DNA of 64,000 bases from Nigerium massiliense (lineage in GTDB: Bacteria; Actinomycetota; Actinomycetes; Propionibacteriales; Propionibacteriaceae). Shown piece by piece: positions 18,463 through 28,290 of the stretch. Each line of letters starts with the position of its first letter. Position 1 is the stretch's first letter. A program made the position numbers and the translations under genes. The notes beneath the pieces are model-generated. The model was given only the letters and a program-made list of their open reading frames with translations. It ran no database searches and had not been told where the DNA came from. The stretch lies in assembly GCF_000826085.1 (NCBI RefSeq), contig NZ_CCYM01000003.1, positions 1,439,816 to 1,503,815 of the forward strand, given 5' to 3'.

Positions 18463-19512
18463 ATGAGCACCAACCCCACCATCCCGGCCACGATGAGGGC
18501 CGTCGTGATGAACGCGCCCGGCGACGTGTCCGTCGAGACCATCGACGTCCCGCGCGTCGCCAAGCCCGGCGACGTGGTCCTCAAGCTCGCCGCCGCCTGC
18601 GTCTGCGGCTCCGACCTGTGGCCCTACCGCGGCCTTCAACAGGTCGATCACCAGTACATGGGCCATGAGTACGTCGGGACCATCGTGGAGAAGGGCGACG
18701 AGGTCAGCACCCTCGAGGTCGGCGACTTCGTCGTCGGCTCGTTCATGCTGTCCGACGGCACCTGCGAGATCTGCCAGGCCGGCTATCCCTCGCGTTGCGT
18801 CAACGCCGGCACGTTCACTGGTAGCCAGGCGCAGTACATGCGCGTCGAGCTGGCCGACGGCTCCCTGGTGAAGGTTCCGGGCGGCGAGCCGGACGATCCG
18901 GACAAGTTGGCCGACTACCTGGCCGCCTCCGACGTGCTCGGCACCGGGTGGTATGCAGCCGTCGCCGCCCAAGCCGGCCCCGGCAAGACCATCGCGGTCG
19001 TCGGTGACGGAGCCGTCGGCCTGTGCGCCGTGCTGGCCGCGAAAGCGCTGGGCGCCGAGAAAGTGATCGCGTTCTCCCGCCACGAGGACCGCGCCGCGCT
19101 GGCGCGCGAGTTCGGCGCCGACGTCGTCATCGCCGAGCGTGGCGAGGAAGGGGCCGCCAAGGTGAAGGAGCTGACGAACGGCTACGGAGCACACGGCGTG
19201 TGCGAGGCCGTCGGCACCCAGGGGTCGATGGACCAGGCCCTCGCATCGGTGCGCCCCGGCGGGTACGTCGGCTTCGTCGGCGTCTCCCACGACCAGACGC
19301 TCGACGGGTCGGACCTGTTCCGCCGCGAGGTCCACCTCGAGGGCGGCCCGGCGCCCGTGCGTCGCTTCCTACCCGACCTGATCAAGCGCATCCAGACCGG
19401 GGAAATCCACCCCGGCAAGGTCTTCACCAAGCGCCTGCCCTTGGAGGAGGCCGCCGAGGCCTACAAGGCGATGGACGAACGCCGCGAGATCAAGGTTCTC
19501 CTCGAGGTCTGA
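18463..19512 (+). CDS. Zinc-dependent alcohol dehydrogenase
   Basis: 349-residue classical MDR enzyme. Catalytic zinc ligands are visible in AACVCGSDLW and GHEYVG. The structural-zinc lobe is reduced, with Cys residues in SDGTCEICQAGYPSRC. The Rossmann motif is AVVGDGAVGLCAV, and HEDR after the second strand leaves the cofactor preference open. The family oxidises or reduces alcohols, aldehydes or sugars; the exact substrate is not clear. The ATG at 18463 follows GAGAGGAAA. It is monocistronic, with the convergent HAD gene after it. Confidence 0.88.
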   Translation: MSTNPTIPATMRAVVMNAPGDVSVETIDVPRVAKPGDVVLKLAAACVCGSDLWPYRGLQQVDHQYMGHEYVGTIVEKGDEVSTLEVGDFVVGSFMLSDGTCEICQAGYPSRCVNAGTFTGSQAQYMRVELADGSLVKVPGGEPDDPDKLADYLAASDVLGTGWYAAVAAQAGPGKTIAVVGDGAVGLCAVLAAKALGAEKVIAFSRHEDRAALAREFGADVVIAERGEEGAAKVKELTNGYGAHGVCEAVGTQGSMDQALASVRPGGYVGFVGVSHDQTLDGSDLFRREVHLEGGPAPVRRFLPDLIKRIQTGEIHPGKVFTKRLPLEEAAEAYKAMDERREIKVLLEV

Positions 19513-19552
19513 ACTGCTCAGGCGCCGCCGTACGACGAATGGCGGGTCCTCC

Positions 19553-20374
19553 TCACACCTCGCGCTGCTGCAGGAACCGCTCGATGACGATCGCGAGACC
19601 GTCCTCGTCGTGGGAGGCGGTCACCTCGTCGGCCGCGGCAAGCGTCTCGGGCAACGCGTTGGCGACCGCGACGCCCCACCCCGACCAACGCAGCATCTCG
19701 ACGTCGTTGCGGTTGTCGCCGAAGGCCAGCACCTCTTCTGGCCGGACGCCGAACCGGGCGCACATCTGCTGCAGCCCGGACTCCTTCGTGACGCCTTCGG
19801 CGGATACCTCGATGAACGGGGCGCCGGAGGTGGTCACGTGACAGCCCGGGACGTCGAGTTCGAGGGCGGCGGCCAGCAGGACGTCCTCGTGGATCTCGGG
19901 GTGCCGCAGGATCAGCTTCAGCGACGGCGTCCCGAGCACCTCGTCGAGATCGTATTCGGGCAGGGCCAGATCGGACTTGCCGTGGTCGCCCGGATCCATC
20001 AGCCCGACGTAGCCCCGCTCGGGGACGAACGTCTTGCCCGCGTCCCGCACCGACACCGCGCGCGTTCCCGGGATGCGCCGCTGCATCTGCGTCACGAGCC
20101 GGGTCTGCTCGTCGACCGGCAGCAGGTCCTCGAAGTAGATCTCGTCGGTGCGCAAATCCATGCCGACGGCGCCGTTCGCGCCGACCACCGGGCCCTCGAG
20201 GACGGTGCCCCCGACGGCGTCATTGATGTAGAAGGGCTGGCGGCCCGAGATCGGGAGCAGGATGATGCCAGCCGCGTGGGCGGCCTCGAAGGCGGCCAGC
20301 GTGCGCGGCGAGATCACCCGCTCGCTGGTGATCAGGGTGCCGTCCACATCGGTGGCGATCAGGCGAAGCGTCAT
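19553..20374 (-). CDS. HAD-superfamily phosphatase, Cof (IIB) type
   Basis: 273 residues. HAD motif I is DVDGTL (residues 9-14), motif II is LPISGR, and motif IV is AFGDNRNDVEML. The cap between motifs II and III is the large alpha/beta Cof-type cap. Such enzymes dephosphorylate sugar phosphates, nucleotides or flavin precursors. The start codon lies one base after the recR stop, so translation is probably coupled to recR, but a functional link to recombination is not implied. Confidence 0.88.
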   Translation of the reverse strand: MTLRLIATDVDGTLITSERVISPRTLAAFEAAHAAGIILLPISGRQPFYINDAVGGTVLEGPVVGANGAVGMDLRTDEIYFEDLLPVDEQTRLVTQMQRRIPGTRAVSVRDAGKTFVPERGYVGLMDPGDHGKSDLALPEYDLDEVLGTPSLKLILRHPEIHEDVLLAAALELDVPGCHVTTSGAPFIEVSAEGVTKESGLQQMCARFGVRPEEVLAFGDNRNDVEMLRWSGWGVAVANALPETLAAADEVTASHDEDGLAIVIERFLQQREV

Positions 20375-20375
20375 G

Positions 20376-20981
20376 TCAGGCCCCCTGGCTCACGCGACGG
20401 CGTCCTGAAAATGCCCTGCCGAGCGTGACCTCGTCCGCGTACTCCAGGTCGCCGCCCACCGGCAGCCCGGACGCCAGCCGCGACACGGTCACGTCGGTGT
20501 CGGCGAGCAGGCGCGTGATGAACGTCGCCGTGGCCTCGCCTTCGAGGTTCGGGTCGGTGGCGAGGATGATCTCGGTCACGGTGCCGTCCGCGAGCCGGGT
20601 AAGCAGCTCCCGGATGTGCAGGTCGCCTGGGCCGACGTGGTCGATGGGGCTGATGGCGCCGCCGAGCACGTGATAGAGCCCACGGAACTCGCGGGTGCGC
20701 TCGATCGCGCCCACATCCTTGGGTTCCTCGACCACGCAGATCGTCGTGTGGTCGCGCCGGGGGTCGCGGCAGACCCGGCAGGTCGCCTCCTCGGCGATGT
20801 TGAAGCAGATATCGCAGAACCGCACCTTCTCAGCGACGGTCGTGAGTGCCTCGGCCAGCTTCACCACGTCGGCCTTGTCGGTCTGCAGGATGTGGAACGC
20901 GATGCGCTGGGCGCTCTTCGGACCGACGCCGGGCAGCCGGCCCAGCTCGTCGATCAGCTCCTGGATGGGCCCTTCGTACAC
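20376..20981 (-). CDS. recR: Recombination mediator protein RecR
   Basis: 201 residues, the normal RecR length. The N-terminal helix-hairpin-helix contains [18 protein letters not shown], followed by a four-cysteine zinc finger (CDIC and CRVC) and a Toprim domain with [12 protein letters not shown]. RecR works with RecO and RecF to load RecA at gaps. It is the third gene of the conserved dnaX-ybaB-recR cluster. Confidence 0.96.
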   Translation of the reverse strand: MYEGPIQELIDELGRLPGVGPKSAQRIAFHILQTDKADVVKLAEALTTVAEKVRFCDICFNIAEEATCRVCRDPRRDHTTICVVEEPKDVGAIERTREFRGLYHVLGGAISPIDHVGPGDLHIRELLTRLADGTVTEIILATDPNLEGEATATFITRLLADTDVTVSRLASGLPVGGDLEYADEVTLGRAFSGRRRVSQGA

Positions 20982-21045
20982 GGTCTTGTTCGCCTGCTTC
21001 TCGTGGTCGCGGTGGTGGGGTGGAGGGGGACGCGGTGCGCGCCGG

Positions 21046-21366
21046 TCAGAACGGCATCTGCGGCATCTGCGGCATCGCCGACTGGGCGAGCGCGGTCGCC
21101 TTGTGGCTCGCGTCGCGGACGGCCGCGACGACGAGGTCGCCGAGCGATTCGGTGTCGTCGGGGTCGCAGGCCTCGGGCTTGATGTTCACGGTGAGCAGTT
21201 CGCCCGACCCCGTCATGGTGACGGTCACGAGGTCGCCCCCCGCCGAGCCGTCGACCTTCTTCTCCGCGAGTTCCTCCTGCGCGCGGGAGAGCTGCTCCTG
21301 CATCGCCTGGGCCTGCTGCATCAGGGCGTTGAGGTCGAAGCCGCCGCCGTTGTCGTCACCGATCAT
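21046..21366 (-). CDS. ybaB: YbaB/EbfC nucleoid-associated protein
   Basis: 106-residue DNA-binding protein. The N-terminal half is an amphipathic coiled region ([22 protein letters not shown]), followed by the family beta-strand [20 protein letters not shown] and [10 protein letters not shown]. The tail contains MPQMPQMP. It lies between dnaX and recR with short gaps, the usual arrangement, and probably shares their transcript. Confidence 0.94.
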   Translation of the reverse strand: MIGDDNGGGFDLNALMQQAQAMQEQLSRAQEELAEKKVDGSAGGDLVTVTMTGSGELLTVNIKPEACDPDDTESLGDLVVAAVRDASHKATALAQSAMPQMPQMPF

Positions 21367-21419
21367 GATCTCTCCTTGCTCGTGGGGCGCGTGGCCGCCG
21401 GGGTGGCAGCCATGCTACG

Positions 21420-24185
21420 TCAGGGGGTCTGGTCGTCCTGGGCGATCAGCTCGGCCCCCAACTGGCTCTTCAGGAGGTCGTCCACGTCGACGTTCGGCGC
21501 GTCGAGGTCGACATCGTCGCGGTCGGGTTCGGCGGCCTCCTGGGTCTCCAGGGGGCCGCGGTGCGTGCCGCGGATGTTCTGGCGAGCCTGGGCCGCGTAG
21601 TCGACGGACGGCAGGTCGTCCTCCTCCGGCGGAGGGGACGGCGGCGTCGCCGGATAGTCGCGCCGGGCACGCGGGTCGGCCGCCTGGGGGCGCTGGGCCT
21701 GGGCGGACGGCGCCTGTCCCCCCTGCCCGGACGGCGCCGCTGCCTGCCCCCGGGTAGGGGCGTCCGACCCGGCGGGCGGCCGTCCGTCGCCCTGGCCACC
21801 GGCGCCGGAGGGACCGGGCTTCCCCGCTCTCCAGCCGCCCGAGTCGCCGGCGCCGGTGCGCAGCTGCCCTCCGCCTCCCGGGGGCGGCGGCGTCGGTGCG
21901 CCCTGCTCCTCCACGACGTGAAGCTTGGGGGCCACGCCGAGGACCTCGATCACGGCCTCGCGCAGGACGTCCTCGTGGCCGCCGCGCGACAAGCTGTCCC
22001 GCGCGCCGGGGTTGTCGACGCTGAGCGTCAGGGTGCCGTCCTCGAACGAATGGACCTGCGCGTTCTGGCTCAGGACGATCCACGTGACGCGGCGCCGGTT
22101 CTTTACTGCCTCAAGCACCTGGGGCCACAGTCGCCGGACGTCCGCGGTGCCCATGCCGACCCGTCCCGGCGGTTGGCTCTGGGGAGACGGCTGGCTCTGT
22201 CCACCCGGCTGGGGGGCTCGCCCCTGCTGGCCGTGGTCGACGGACTGGGACTGGCCGCTCTGGCGACCCTCCTCCGGCCGCCCACTCTGCCGGGCTTCCT
22301 GGGGCTGCCCACTCTGACGGTCGTCCTGGCTCGACCCGACCGGACGTTCCGGGGCGCGCGGGCCCTGCTGGTCCGCGGTGGTCTGCCCCGCCGAGCGCCC
22401 GGCGTTGGCATCGCCCTGAGTGCCGCCGGAGGAGTGACCGGCGGCGGGGGTCCCCGCCTGCGTCCCCCGCCCCGCGGGCGCCGAGGAGTCGGCTCCGGGC
22501 CTGCCCCCGGCGGACTGCCCCGCGCCGGCGGGCGCGAAGGGCGCCTGCTGGCCGGGGATCTCGAGGCGGCGCTCCAGCCGGTCGAGGCGCGCGTGGATGC
22601 CACGGTCGTCCACATCGGCCCCGGGCAGCAGCACCCGTGCGCACATGAGTTCGAGGTGCAGTCGTGGCGCCGTCGTGCCGCGCATCTCGGTGAGGCCGTG
22701 CGCGATGACCTCGGCCGCGCGCGTCAGCTCCCCCGCCCCCATGCCGGCAGCCTGCGTCGTCAGCCGCTCCGCCTGGTCTGCCGCGACGTCGACCAGGCCG
22801 GAGGTCAGCGCGTCCGGGACCGCGGCGACGATGATGAGGTCGCGCAGCCGCCGCAGCAGGTCTTCGGCGAAGCGGCGCGGGTCTTGCCCGGCCTCGATCA
22901 CCTTGTCGATGCTGGCGAACACCCCCTCGGCATCGTCTGCGGCGAAGGCGTCCACGATCTCGTCGAGCAGGCTGTCGGGGGTGTAGCCCAGCAGTGCTGT
23001 CGCCTGCTGATAGGTGACACCCTCGGCGGACGATCCGCCCAGCAACTGATCGAGCACCGACAGCGAATCGCGCACCGAACCCGCTCCGGCGCGCACGACC
23101 AGCGGCATCACGCTCGGATCGACGTCGACGCCCTCGCGCGAGCACAGCTCGGTGAGGTAGGAGGCCAGCGTCTTCGGCGGCACCAGGCGGAACGGATAGT
23201 GGTGCGTGCGGGACCGGATGGTCCCGATGACCTTCTCGGGCTCGGTGGTGGCGAAGATGAACTTGACGTGGGGCGGCGGCTCCTCGACGACCTTCAGCAG
23301 CGCGTTGAAGCCCTGCGTGGTCACCATGTGCGCCTCGTCGATGATGTAGACCTTGTAGCGGCTGTGCACCGGCGCGAAGAACGCCCGCTCGCGCAGGTCG
23401 CGCGCCTCGTCGACGCCGCCGTGGGACGCCGCGTCGATCTCGATCACATCGATGCTTCCGCTGCCCCCGCGCGCCAGGTCGCGGCAGCTCTGGCACTGCC
23501 CGCACGGCGTCGGGGTGGGGCCCTGCTCGCAGTTGAGGCAGCGCGCCAGGATGCGCGCCGACGTCGTCTTGCCGCAGCCGCGCGGCCCCGAAAAGAGGTA
23601 GGCGTGGTTGACGCGGTTGTTCGCCAGTGCCCGCTGCAGCGGCTCGGTGACGTGCTCCTGGCCGATCACCTCGGCGAACGTGTCGGGCCGATAGCGTCGG
23701 TACAGCGCGAGCGGCGCCTCGGACTCCGTCCGCGCCGCACTCCCCTGCGGCCCGTGCTGCTCCGGTTGGTGCGGCGCCCCCTGCTCCGGCTCGGAGCGCT
23801 TCTTCCCCGCGGACTCGTCCGCGCGGATCACGCCGGCGGCCAGCTCTTCCGAAGCGAGTTCGGCCAACTCGTCGGGGTCTGTGTCGCGCCGCTCCTCGTC
23901 CTCAACGGCGGCCTCCACGTCATGGGCGTCCGGCTCCTCGGGCTCGGGATCGTCGGGGCCCGTCACCGCCGGGGTCTCGTCGCTGTCATCGGGGTCGATC
24001 GGGATCTCATCGGGGCTGTCCTGCTCAATGTCCGTCTCGGGATCGTCCGTCACGACGGGTTCGGGGGGCAGCAGCAGGTCGTCGGGCTCGGTGCCGAACA
24101 GGTCGGGGCCCTCTTGCTCGAACGCCTCGGGCGAGGTGAGGTCGTCCTCGTCGTCGAAGAGGTCATCGGTCTGCTGCGCGTCCAC
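21420..24185 (-). CDS. dnaX: DNA polymerase III gamma/tau subunit with long acidic N-terminal extension
   Basis: Clamp-loader ATPase, 921 residues. The canonical core starts only at about residue 159 with LALYRRYRPDTFAEVIGQEH. Walker A is GPRGCGKTT (about 200-208), the zinc site is CLNCEQG...CGQCQSC, Walker B is VYIIDEAHM, then sensor and lid domains. A Gln/Gly/Pro-rich linker with repeats of RQSG follows, and a tau-type C-terminal domain ends the protein. The first 158 residues are extremely acidic and not part of usual DnaX. I place the start at GTG 24185, the first start downstream of the SRP RNA; the frame remains open through that RNA gene. Confidence 0.92.
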   Translation of the reverse strand: MDAQQTDDLFDDEDDLTSPEAFEQEGPDLFGTEPDDLLLPPEPVVTDDPETDIEQDSPDEIPIDPDDSDETPAVTGPDDPEPEEPDAHDVEAAVEDEERRDTDPDELAELASEELAAGVIRADESAGKKRSEPEQGAPHQPEQHGPQGSAARTESEAPLALYRRYRPDTFAEVIGQEHVTEPLQRALANNRVNHAYLFSGPRGCGKTTSARILARCLNCEQGPTPTPCGQCQSCRDLARGGSGSIDVIEIDAASHGGVDEARDLRERAFFAPVHSRYKVYIIDEAHMVTTQGFNALLKVVEEPPPHVKFIFATTEPEKVIGTIRSRTHHYPFRLVPPKTLASYLTELCSREGVDVDPSVMPLVVRAGAGSVRDSLSVLDQLLGGSSAEGVTYQQATALLGYTPDSLLDEIVDAFAADDAEGVFASIDKVIEAGQDPRRFAEDLLRRLRDLIIVAAVPDALTSGLVDVAADQAERLTTQAAGMGAGELTRAAEVIAHGLTEMRGTTAPRLHLELMCARVLLPGADVDDRGIHARLDRLERRLEIPGQQAPFAPAGAGQSAGGRPGADSSAPAGRGTQAGTPAAGHSSGGTQGDANAGRSAGQTTADQQGPRAPERPVGSSQDDRQSGQPQEARQSGRPEEGRQSGQSQSVDHGQQGRAPQPGGQSQPSPQSQPPGRVGMGTADVRRLWPQVLEAVKNRRRVTWIVLSQNAQVHSFEDGTLTLSVDNPGARDSLSRGGHEDVLREAVIEVLGVAPKLHVVEEQGAPTPPPPGGGGQLRTGAGDSGGWRAGKPGPSGAGGQGDGRPPAGSDAPTRGQAAAPSGQGGQAPSAQAQRPQAADPRARRDYPATPPSPPPEEDDLPSVDYAAQARQNIRGTHRGPLETQEAAEPDRDDVDLDAPNVDVDDLLKSQLGAELIAQDDQTP

Positions 24186-24217
24186 GGCCAAACCATACTT
24201 GGCGCGACCGACAAAAA

Positions 24218-24312
24218 ATGAAGGGGCCCCCGCGCACCTGGAAGAGCTCACTTACCCTTGCTGCCTTCCGGCCCTGGGGGAGTTGGGCGAGGTACCACCG
24301 CGCGGGGACCTT
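24218..24312 (-). ncRNA. ffs: Signal recognition particle RNA (4.5S, small bacterial type)
   Basis: The minus strand contains the conserved apical loop GGCCGGAAGGCAGCAAGGG (about 24256-24274), with flanking arms GGTCCCCGCGC at the 5' end and GTGCGCGGGGGCC at the 3' end that pair to close a rod of about 95 nt. An ATTTTTTG run directly after the 3' arm provides termination. SRP RNA with Ffh targets nascent membrane proteins. Position next to dnaX is common in actinobacteria. Ends are accurate to a few bases. Confidence 0.92.
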
Positions 24313-24492
24313 GGCGACAAGTTTAGGACACCGGGCCAAGCCGGGGGAAATCCGCTCGCCTCCGCCATCGTGACGACGTGAGACGTGCCTGCCCTCCGTG
24401 CCCCTTGTTGGTGGCGGCCGTCGCGCTGGACCGGGCATGGCGTCGCCCCAGCACTCGCGGGTTTGTCCGGCCCGTTGGCTACGCTCAGTGCC

Positions 24493-25866
24493 ATGACCAT
24501 GGACGTCCTCGTCAATTTCGCCCTCGTGATGCTCTTCGTGCTCATCGGCGGCGTCTTCTCGGGCACCGAGATGGCCATCGTCTCGCTGCGGGAGAGCCAG
24601 ATCGAGCAGATCGAGACCGAGGGCGAGAAGGGCGAGAAGATCGGGCGCCTGGTCCGCAACCCCAACATGTTCCTGTCCGCCGTCCAGATCGGCGTGACGC
24701 TGGCCGGGTTCTTCAGCTCGGCCTACGGCGCACAGACCCTCGCTCCCGCGCTCGCGCCCGTGTTGGTGTCGATCGGCATGCCGGCGGAGCCCGCGGACAC
24801 CACCGCGTTCATTCTCATGACGATCTTCATCGCCTACCTGTCGCTGGTCTTCGGCGAGCTCGTGCCCAAGCGGATGGGCATGCAGAACTCGGTGTCGATG
24901 ACCCGCGTCGTCGCTCCCCCGCTCGGCGCGTTCAGCAACCTGATGCGCCCGGTGATCTGGCTGCTGTCGAAGTCGACCAACGCGGTCGTCCGCCTGCTCG
25001 GCGGCGACCCGAACGCCAACGACGAGGCGGTCTCGGTCGAGGAGATCCGTTCCATGGTCAAGAGCAGCGACCAGATCGAGGCGAGCCACCGCGCGATCCT
25101 CACTGACGTGTTCGACGCCGCCGAACGGACCGTCGTCGAGGTGATGAAGCCCCGCACCGAGACCGACTTCCTCGAGGGCGAGGCCACGATCGCCGAGGCT
25201 CTCGACGTCGTCCGCGACCTGCCGCACTCCCGGTACCCCGTCTTCGGCGAGGACGTCGACGACATCATCGGCTTCGTGCACCTGCGCGACCTCATCTCGG
25301 TGCGCGACCACCGCGACCTGACCGTGTCCTCCATCGTCCGCGACATCACGATGTATCCCGGCACCGTGCAGGTGCTCCAGGCACTCAACGAGATGCGCGG
25401 CCGCAACGACCAGATCGCGATCGTCGTCGACGAGTACGGCGGCACGGCGGGCCTGGTCACCATGGAGGACCTGCTGGAGGAGGTCGTCGGCGACATCTAC
25501 GACGAGTACGACCGCGGGCCGATGGACCCTGAGGACTCCGTGCTGCACGAGGCCCACCACTTCGAGGTGGAAGGCGGCCTGATCCTGCAGGAGTTCCGCG
25601 ACCAGACCGGCCTGGAGTTGCCCGACAACGGCACCTATCAGACCGTCGGCGGGTTCATCATGGCCCGCCTCGGACGCGTCGCCGAGGTGGGCGACCCCGT
25701 CAGCATGAACGGCTTCGTCCTCACCGTGAGTTCCATGGACGGACGCCGCATCTCCCGCGTCCTCGTCACCCGCGCCAAGGACGCCCTCGATCCCACGAAC
25801 GCGGGCGCGACCGCCGCCAGCCAGGCTGCTGCGGCCGAGTCGTCGCCCGCAGCCGCGAGGGACTGA
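24493..25866 (+). CDS. CNNM/HlyC-CorC family membrane protein with CBS pair
   Basis: 457 residues. The N-terminal DUF21 (CNNM) transmembrane domain covers about 1-190, with GGVFSGTEMAIVSLRESQIEQ near its start and SAYGAQTLAP. A CBS pair (about 205-335) and a C-terminal CorC_HlyC domain (about 350-440, with the DNGTYQTVGGFIM segment) complete it. These proteins are linked to magnesium or cobalt export; the name haemolysin is historical. A downstream ATG at 24493 is chosen because codons before it overlap the region after the SRP RNA. The DedA gene follows after 27 bases. Confidence 0.9.
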   Translation: MTMDVLVNFALVMLFVLIGGVFSGTEMAIVSLRESQIEQIETEGEKGEKIGRLVRNPNMFLSAVQIGVTLAGFFSSAYGAQTLAPALAPVLVSIGMPAEPADTTAFILMTIFIAYLSLVFGELVPKRMGMQNSVSMTRVVAPPLGAFSNLMRPVIWLLSKSTNAVVRLLGGDPNANDEAVSVEEIRSMVKSSDQIEASHRAILTDVFDAAERTVVEVMKPRTETDFLEGEATIAEALDVVRDLPHSRYPVFGEDVDDIIGFVHLRDLISVRDHRDLTVSSIVRDITMYPGTVQVLQALNEMRGRNDQIAIVVDEYGGTAGLVTMEDLLEEVVGDIYDEYDRGPMDPEDSVLHEAHHFEVEGGLILQEFRDQTGLELPDNGTYQTVGGFIMARLGRVAEVGDPVSMNGFVLTVSSMDGRRISRVLVTRAKDALDPTNAGATAASQAAAAESSPAAARD

Positions 25867-25893
25867 CCGGACGAGCCCGACGAGAGGCGGCCG

Positions 25894-26565
25894 ATGCACC
25901 AGTTCCAATGGATCTACGACTGGGTCCTGGCCCAGGCGATGTCCCCGTGGGCGCTGCTCGTCGTCTTCGCGTGCTGTCTGATCGACGGCTTCTTCCCCCC
26001 GATCCCGAGCGAGTCGGTGGTCACAGCGCTGGGGGCGGTCCTCGTCGCGAAGGATCCCCTGCGCCTCATCCCCCTGACCGCGCTGGCGGCGTTCGGGGCC
26101 TTCGTGGGCGACAACATCGCCTACCTCATCGGCTCCAAGCTGCACGGCGTCCTCGCACGCTTCCCCAAGCTCGAGCGCAGCGTCCACGACGCGAGCGGGC
26201 GCATCGCCAGGCGCGGCGCCGTCCTCATCATCACGGGGCGCTTCATCCCGGTCGGTCGCGTGGCGATCAACATGGGCGCCGGCCTGGCCGACTACCCGCA
26301 CCACCGCTTCGTCCTCGTCACTGCCTTGTCCGGCACGATCTGGGGCAGCTACGCCGTCGTCATCGGCGTCCTCGCCGGGCACTGGATCGAGAGCAATCCG
26401 CTGCTGGGAGCGACCATCGGCGTCGTGCTCGGCGTCACGATCGGCGTCATCGTCGACCGCATCATCCAGGCCCGGCAGAAGCGGCAGGTGGCCGACGTCG
26501 CCGAGGCCATCCAAGAAGGGGTCGAGGACGATCACGAGCGCCCGGGGACGCCTCCCCGGGACTGA
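25894..26565 (+). CDS. DedA family (SNARE-associated) membrane protein
   Basis: 223 residues with about five hydrophobic segments. Family marks are FFPPIPSESVV after the first helix, the GDNIAYLIGSK segment and the TGRFIPVGRVAINMGAG re-entrant loop with its conserved Arg residues. DedA proteins recycle undecaprenyl-phosphate or transport phospholipids across the membrane. The gene is tightly spaced behind the CNNM gene and likely in the same transcript. A charged tail of 25 residues ends the protein. Confidence 0.92.
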   Translation: MHQFQWIYDWVLAQAMSPWALLVVFACCLIDGFFPPIPSESVVTALGAVLVAKDPLRLIPLTALAAFGAFVGDNIAYLIGSKLHGVLARFPKLERSVHDASGRIARRGAVLIITGRFIPVGRVAINMGAGLADYPHHRFVLVTALSGTIWGSYAVVIGVLAGHWIESNPLLGATIGVVLGVTIGVIVDRIIQARQKRQVADVAEAIQEGVEDDHERPGTPPRD

Positions 26566-26728
26566 CTCCCCCTTTCGCAAGGCCGCCGGCGCTTTCTAGG
26601 CTCCTTCCCGGATCCCACCGGACCCATCTGACCCGGGACTTGACCGGCCCGGGAAAGGGGGGACAGACGTGGTCCGGTGGGACCCGACCACGTCCGCCTC
26701 GGCGGCCGTCTACCCACCCACAATGCGT

Positions 26729-26761
26729 CGCGGCCGGGACACTCGAAGCGCCCCGGCCGCG
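26729..26761. terminator. Hairpin between the DedA gene and fumC
   Basis: CGCGGCCGGG (26729-26738) pairs exactly with 26752-26761 around a 13-base loop. It sits between two convergent genes and can serve as a terminator for both, more closely for fumC. No T run follows. Confidence 0.65.
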
Positions 26762-26781
26762 TCTCGCGTTTGTCAGCCTCG

Positions 26782-28182
26782 TCAGCCAGCCGACGGGTGC
26801 GTCATGTCGGCCGGGACGACCCAGGCGTCGAACTCCTCCTCGGTGAGGTCGCCGGAGGCCAGCGCCGCCTCCTTCAGCGACGTCCCCTCCTTGTGCGCCT
26901 TCTTGGCGATGGCGGCGGCCTTGTCGTAGCCGATGTGGCGGTTCAGCGCGGTGACCTGCATCAGGTTGGACGCCAGGTTCGCGTCGATCCGCTCCTGGTT
27001 CGGCTCGATGCCGACCGCGCAGTGGTCGGTGAACGACCGACACGCGTCCGCGAGCAGCCGGATCGACTCGAGCACCGCGTGCGCCATGACCGGCTTGAAC
27101 ACGTTGAGCTGGAAGTTGCCCTGGCTGCCCGCGAAGCCGACGGTCGCGTCGTTGCCGAACACGCGGGTGGCGACCATGGTGAGGGCCTCGCACTGCGTCG
27201 GGTTGACCTTGCCCGGCATGATCGAGCTGCCCGGCTCGTTCTCGGGGATGGTCAGCTCGCCGATGCCGTTGCGGGGTCCGGACGCGTACCAGCGCACGTC
27301 GTTGGCGATCTTCATGAGCGCGTCGCCGAGCACCCGCAGCTCGCCGCTGACCTCGACCAGGGAGTCGTGCGCGGAGAGGGCGGCGAACAGGTTCCCCGCC
27401 TGGCGGAACTCGAGCCCGGTCTCCTCGGAGATCTTCTTGGCGGCCAGCGGACCGAAGTCGGGGTGGCTGTTCAGGCCGGTGCCCACCGCGGTGCCGCCGA
27501 TCGCGAGGTCGCGGGCGCGGCCGTCGGCGTACTTGATGCCGTCGAGCGCGAAGTCGATCTGCGCGACCCAGCCCGAGATCACCTGGCCCAGCAGGACGGG
27601 GGTGGCGTCCTGCAGATGGGTGCGCCCGACCATCACGACGTCGGCGAACTTCTCCGCCTTCTCGGCGAGCACGTCACGCAAGCGCTGAACGGGCTCGTAC
27701 AGACGGTTGTTCAGCTCGACCACCACGGCGATGTGCATGGCCGTCGGGAAGGTGTCGTTGGACGACTGGCCGCGGTTGACGTGATCGTTCGGGTGAACCG
27801 GGTCCTTCGAGCCCATCTCGCCTCCGGCGATCTCGATCGCGCGGTTGCTGATGACCTCGTTGGCGTTCATGTTCGACTGGGTGCCGGAGCCGGTCTGGAA
27901 CACCACCAGCGGGAAGTGATCGTTCAGGTTTCCCGCGATGACCTCGTCGGCGGCCTGCACGATCAACTCGGCCTTGTCCTGCGGGAGTTCGCCGAGCTCG
28001 GCGTTCGCCTGCGCGGCCGCCTTCTTGAGCACGCCCAGCGCGGAGATCATCGCCGGCCCCCACACGAAGGTGTCGCGGCCGATGTCGAAGTTCTCGATGC
28101 TGCGCTGCGTCTGCGCGCCCCAGTACTTGTCGGAGGGCACCTCGATGGTGCCCATGCTGTCCTTCTCGATGCGAGTCGTCAT
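26782..28182 (-). CDS. fumC: Fumarate hydratase class II
   Basis: 466-residue homotetrameric fumarase that interconverts fumarate and malate. The fumarase/aspartase signature [11 protein letters not shown] is present near residue 320, with [21 protein letters not shown] and [13 protein letters not shown] as further family motifs. ATG 28182 is chosen because [11 protein letters not shown] is the typical N-terminus. In propionic acid bacteria this step lies in the malate-fumarate-succinate branch of propionate formation, in line with the PPi-PEPCK gene elsewhere in the window. The gene appears to be monocistronic. Confidence 0.95.
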   Translation of the reverse strand: MTTRIEKDSMGTIEVPSDKYWGAQTQRSIENFDIGRDTFVWGPAMISALGVLKKAAAQANAELGELPQDKAELIVQAADEVIAGNLNDHFPLVVFQTGSGTQSNMNANEVISNRAIEIAGGEMGSKDPVHPNDHVNRGQSSNDTFPTAMHIAVVVELNNRLYEPVQRLRDVLAEKAEKFADVVMVGRTHLQDATPVLLGQVISGWVAQIDFALDGIKYADGRARDLAIGGTAVGTGLNSHPDFGPLAAKKISEETGLEFRQAGNLFAALSAHDSLVEVSGELRVLGDALMKIANDVRWYASGPRNGIGELTIPENEPGSSIMPGKVNPTQCEALTMVATRVFGNDATVGFAGSQGNFQLNVFKPVMAHAVLESIRLLADACRSFTDHCAVGIEPNQERIDANLASNLMQVTALNRHIGYDKAAAIAKKAHKEGTSLKEAALASGDLTEEEFDAWVVPADMTHPSAG

Positions 28183-28236
28183 GCCCTCAAGGTAGCGGGC
28201 ACCCACCCGCCCGGCCAGGCTTTCGAGGAGCTGACA

Positions 28237-28258
28237 GGGACGCGCACGCGGGCGTCCC
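28237..28258 (-). terminator. Short hairpin after the amidase gene
   Basis: GGGACGC (28237-28243) pairs with GCGTCCC (28252-28258), about 30 bases downstream of the amidase stop and upstream of fumC. The 7-bp stem without T run makes this a modest candidate. Confidence 0.45.
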
Positions 28259-28290
28259 GCTCGGTGCGGGAAGCCCGGTTGGGCCGCCCC

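Noticed and set aside
21561..24221. An 886-codon open frame antisense to dnaX
   Set aside because: Low-complexity Arg/Ala/Gly/Leu translation caused by high GC; dnaX on the other strand has clear motifs.
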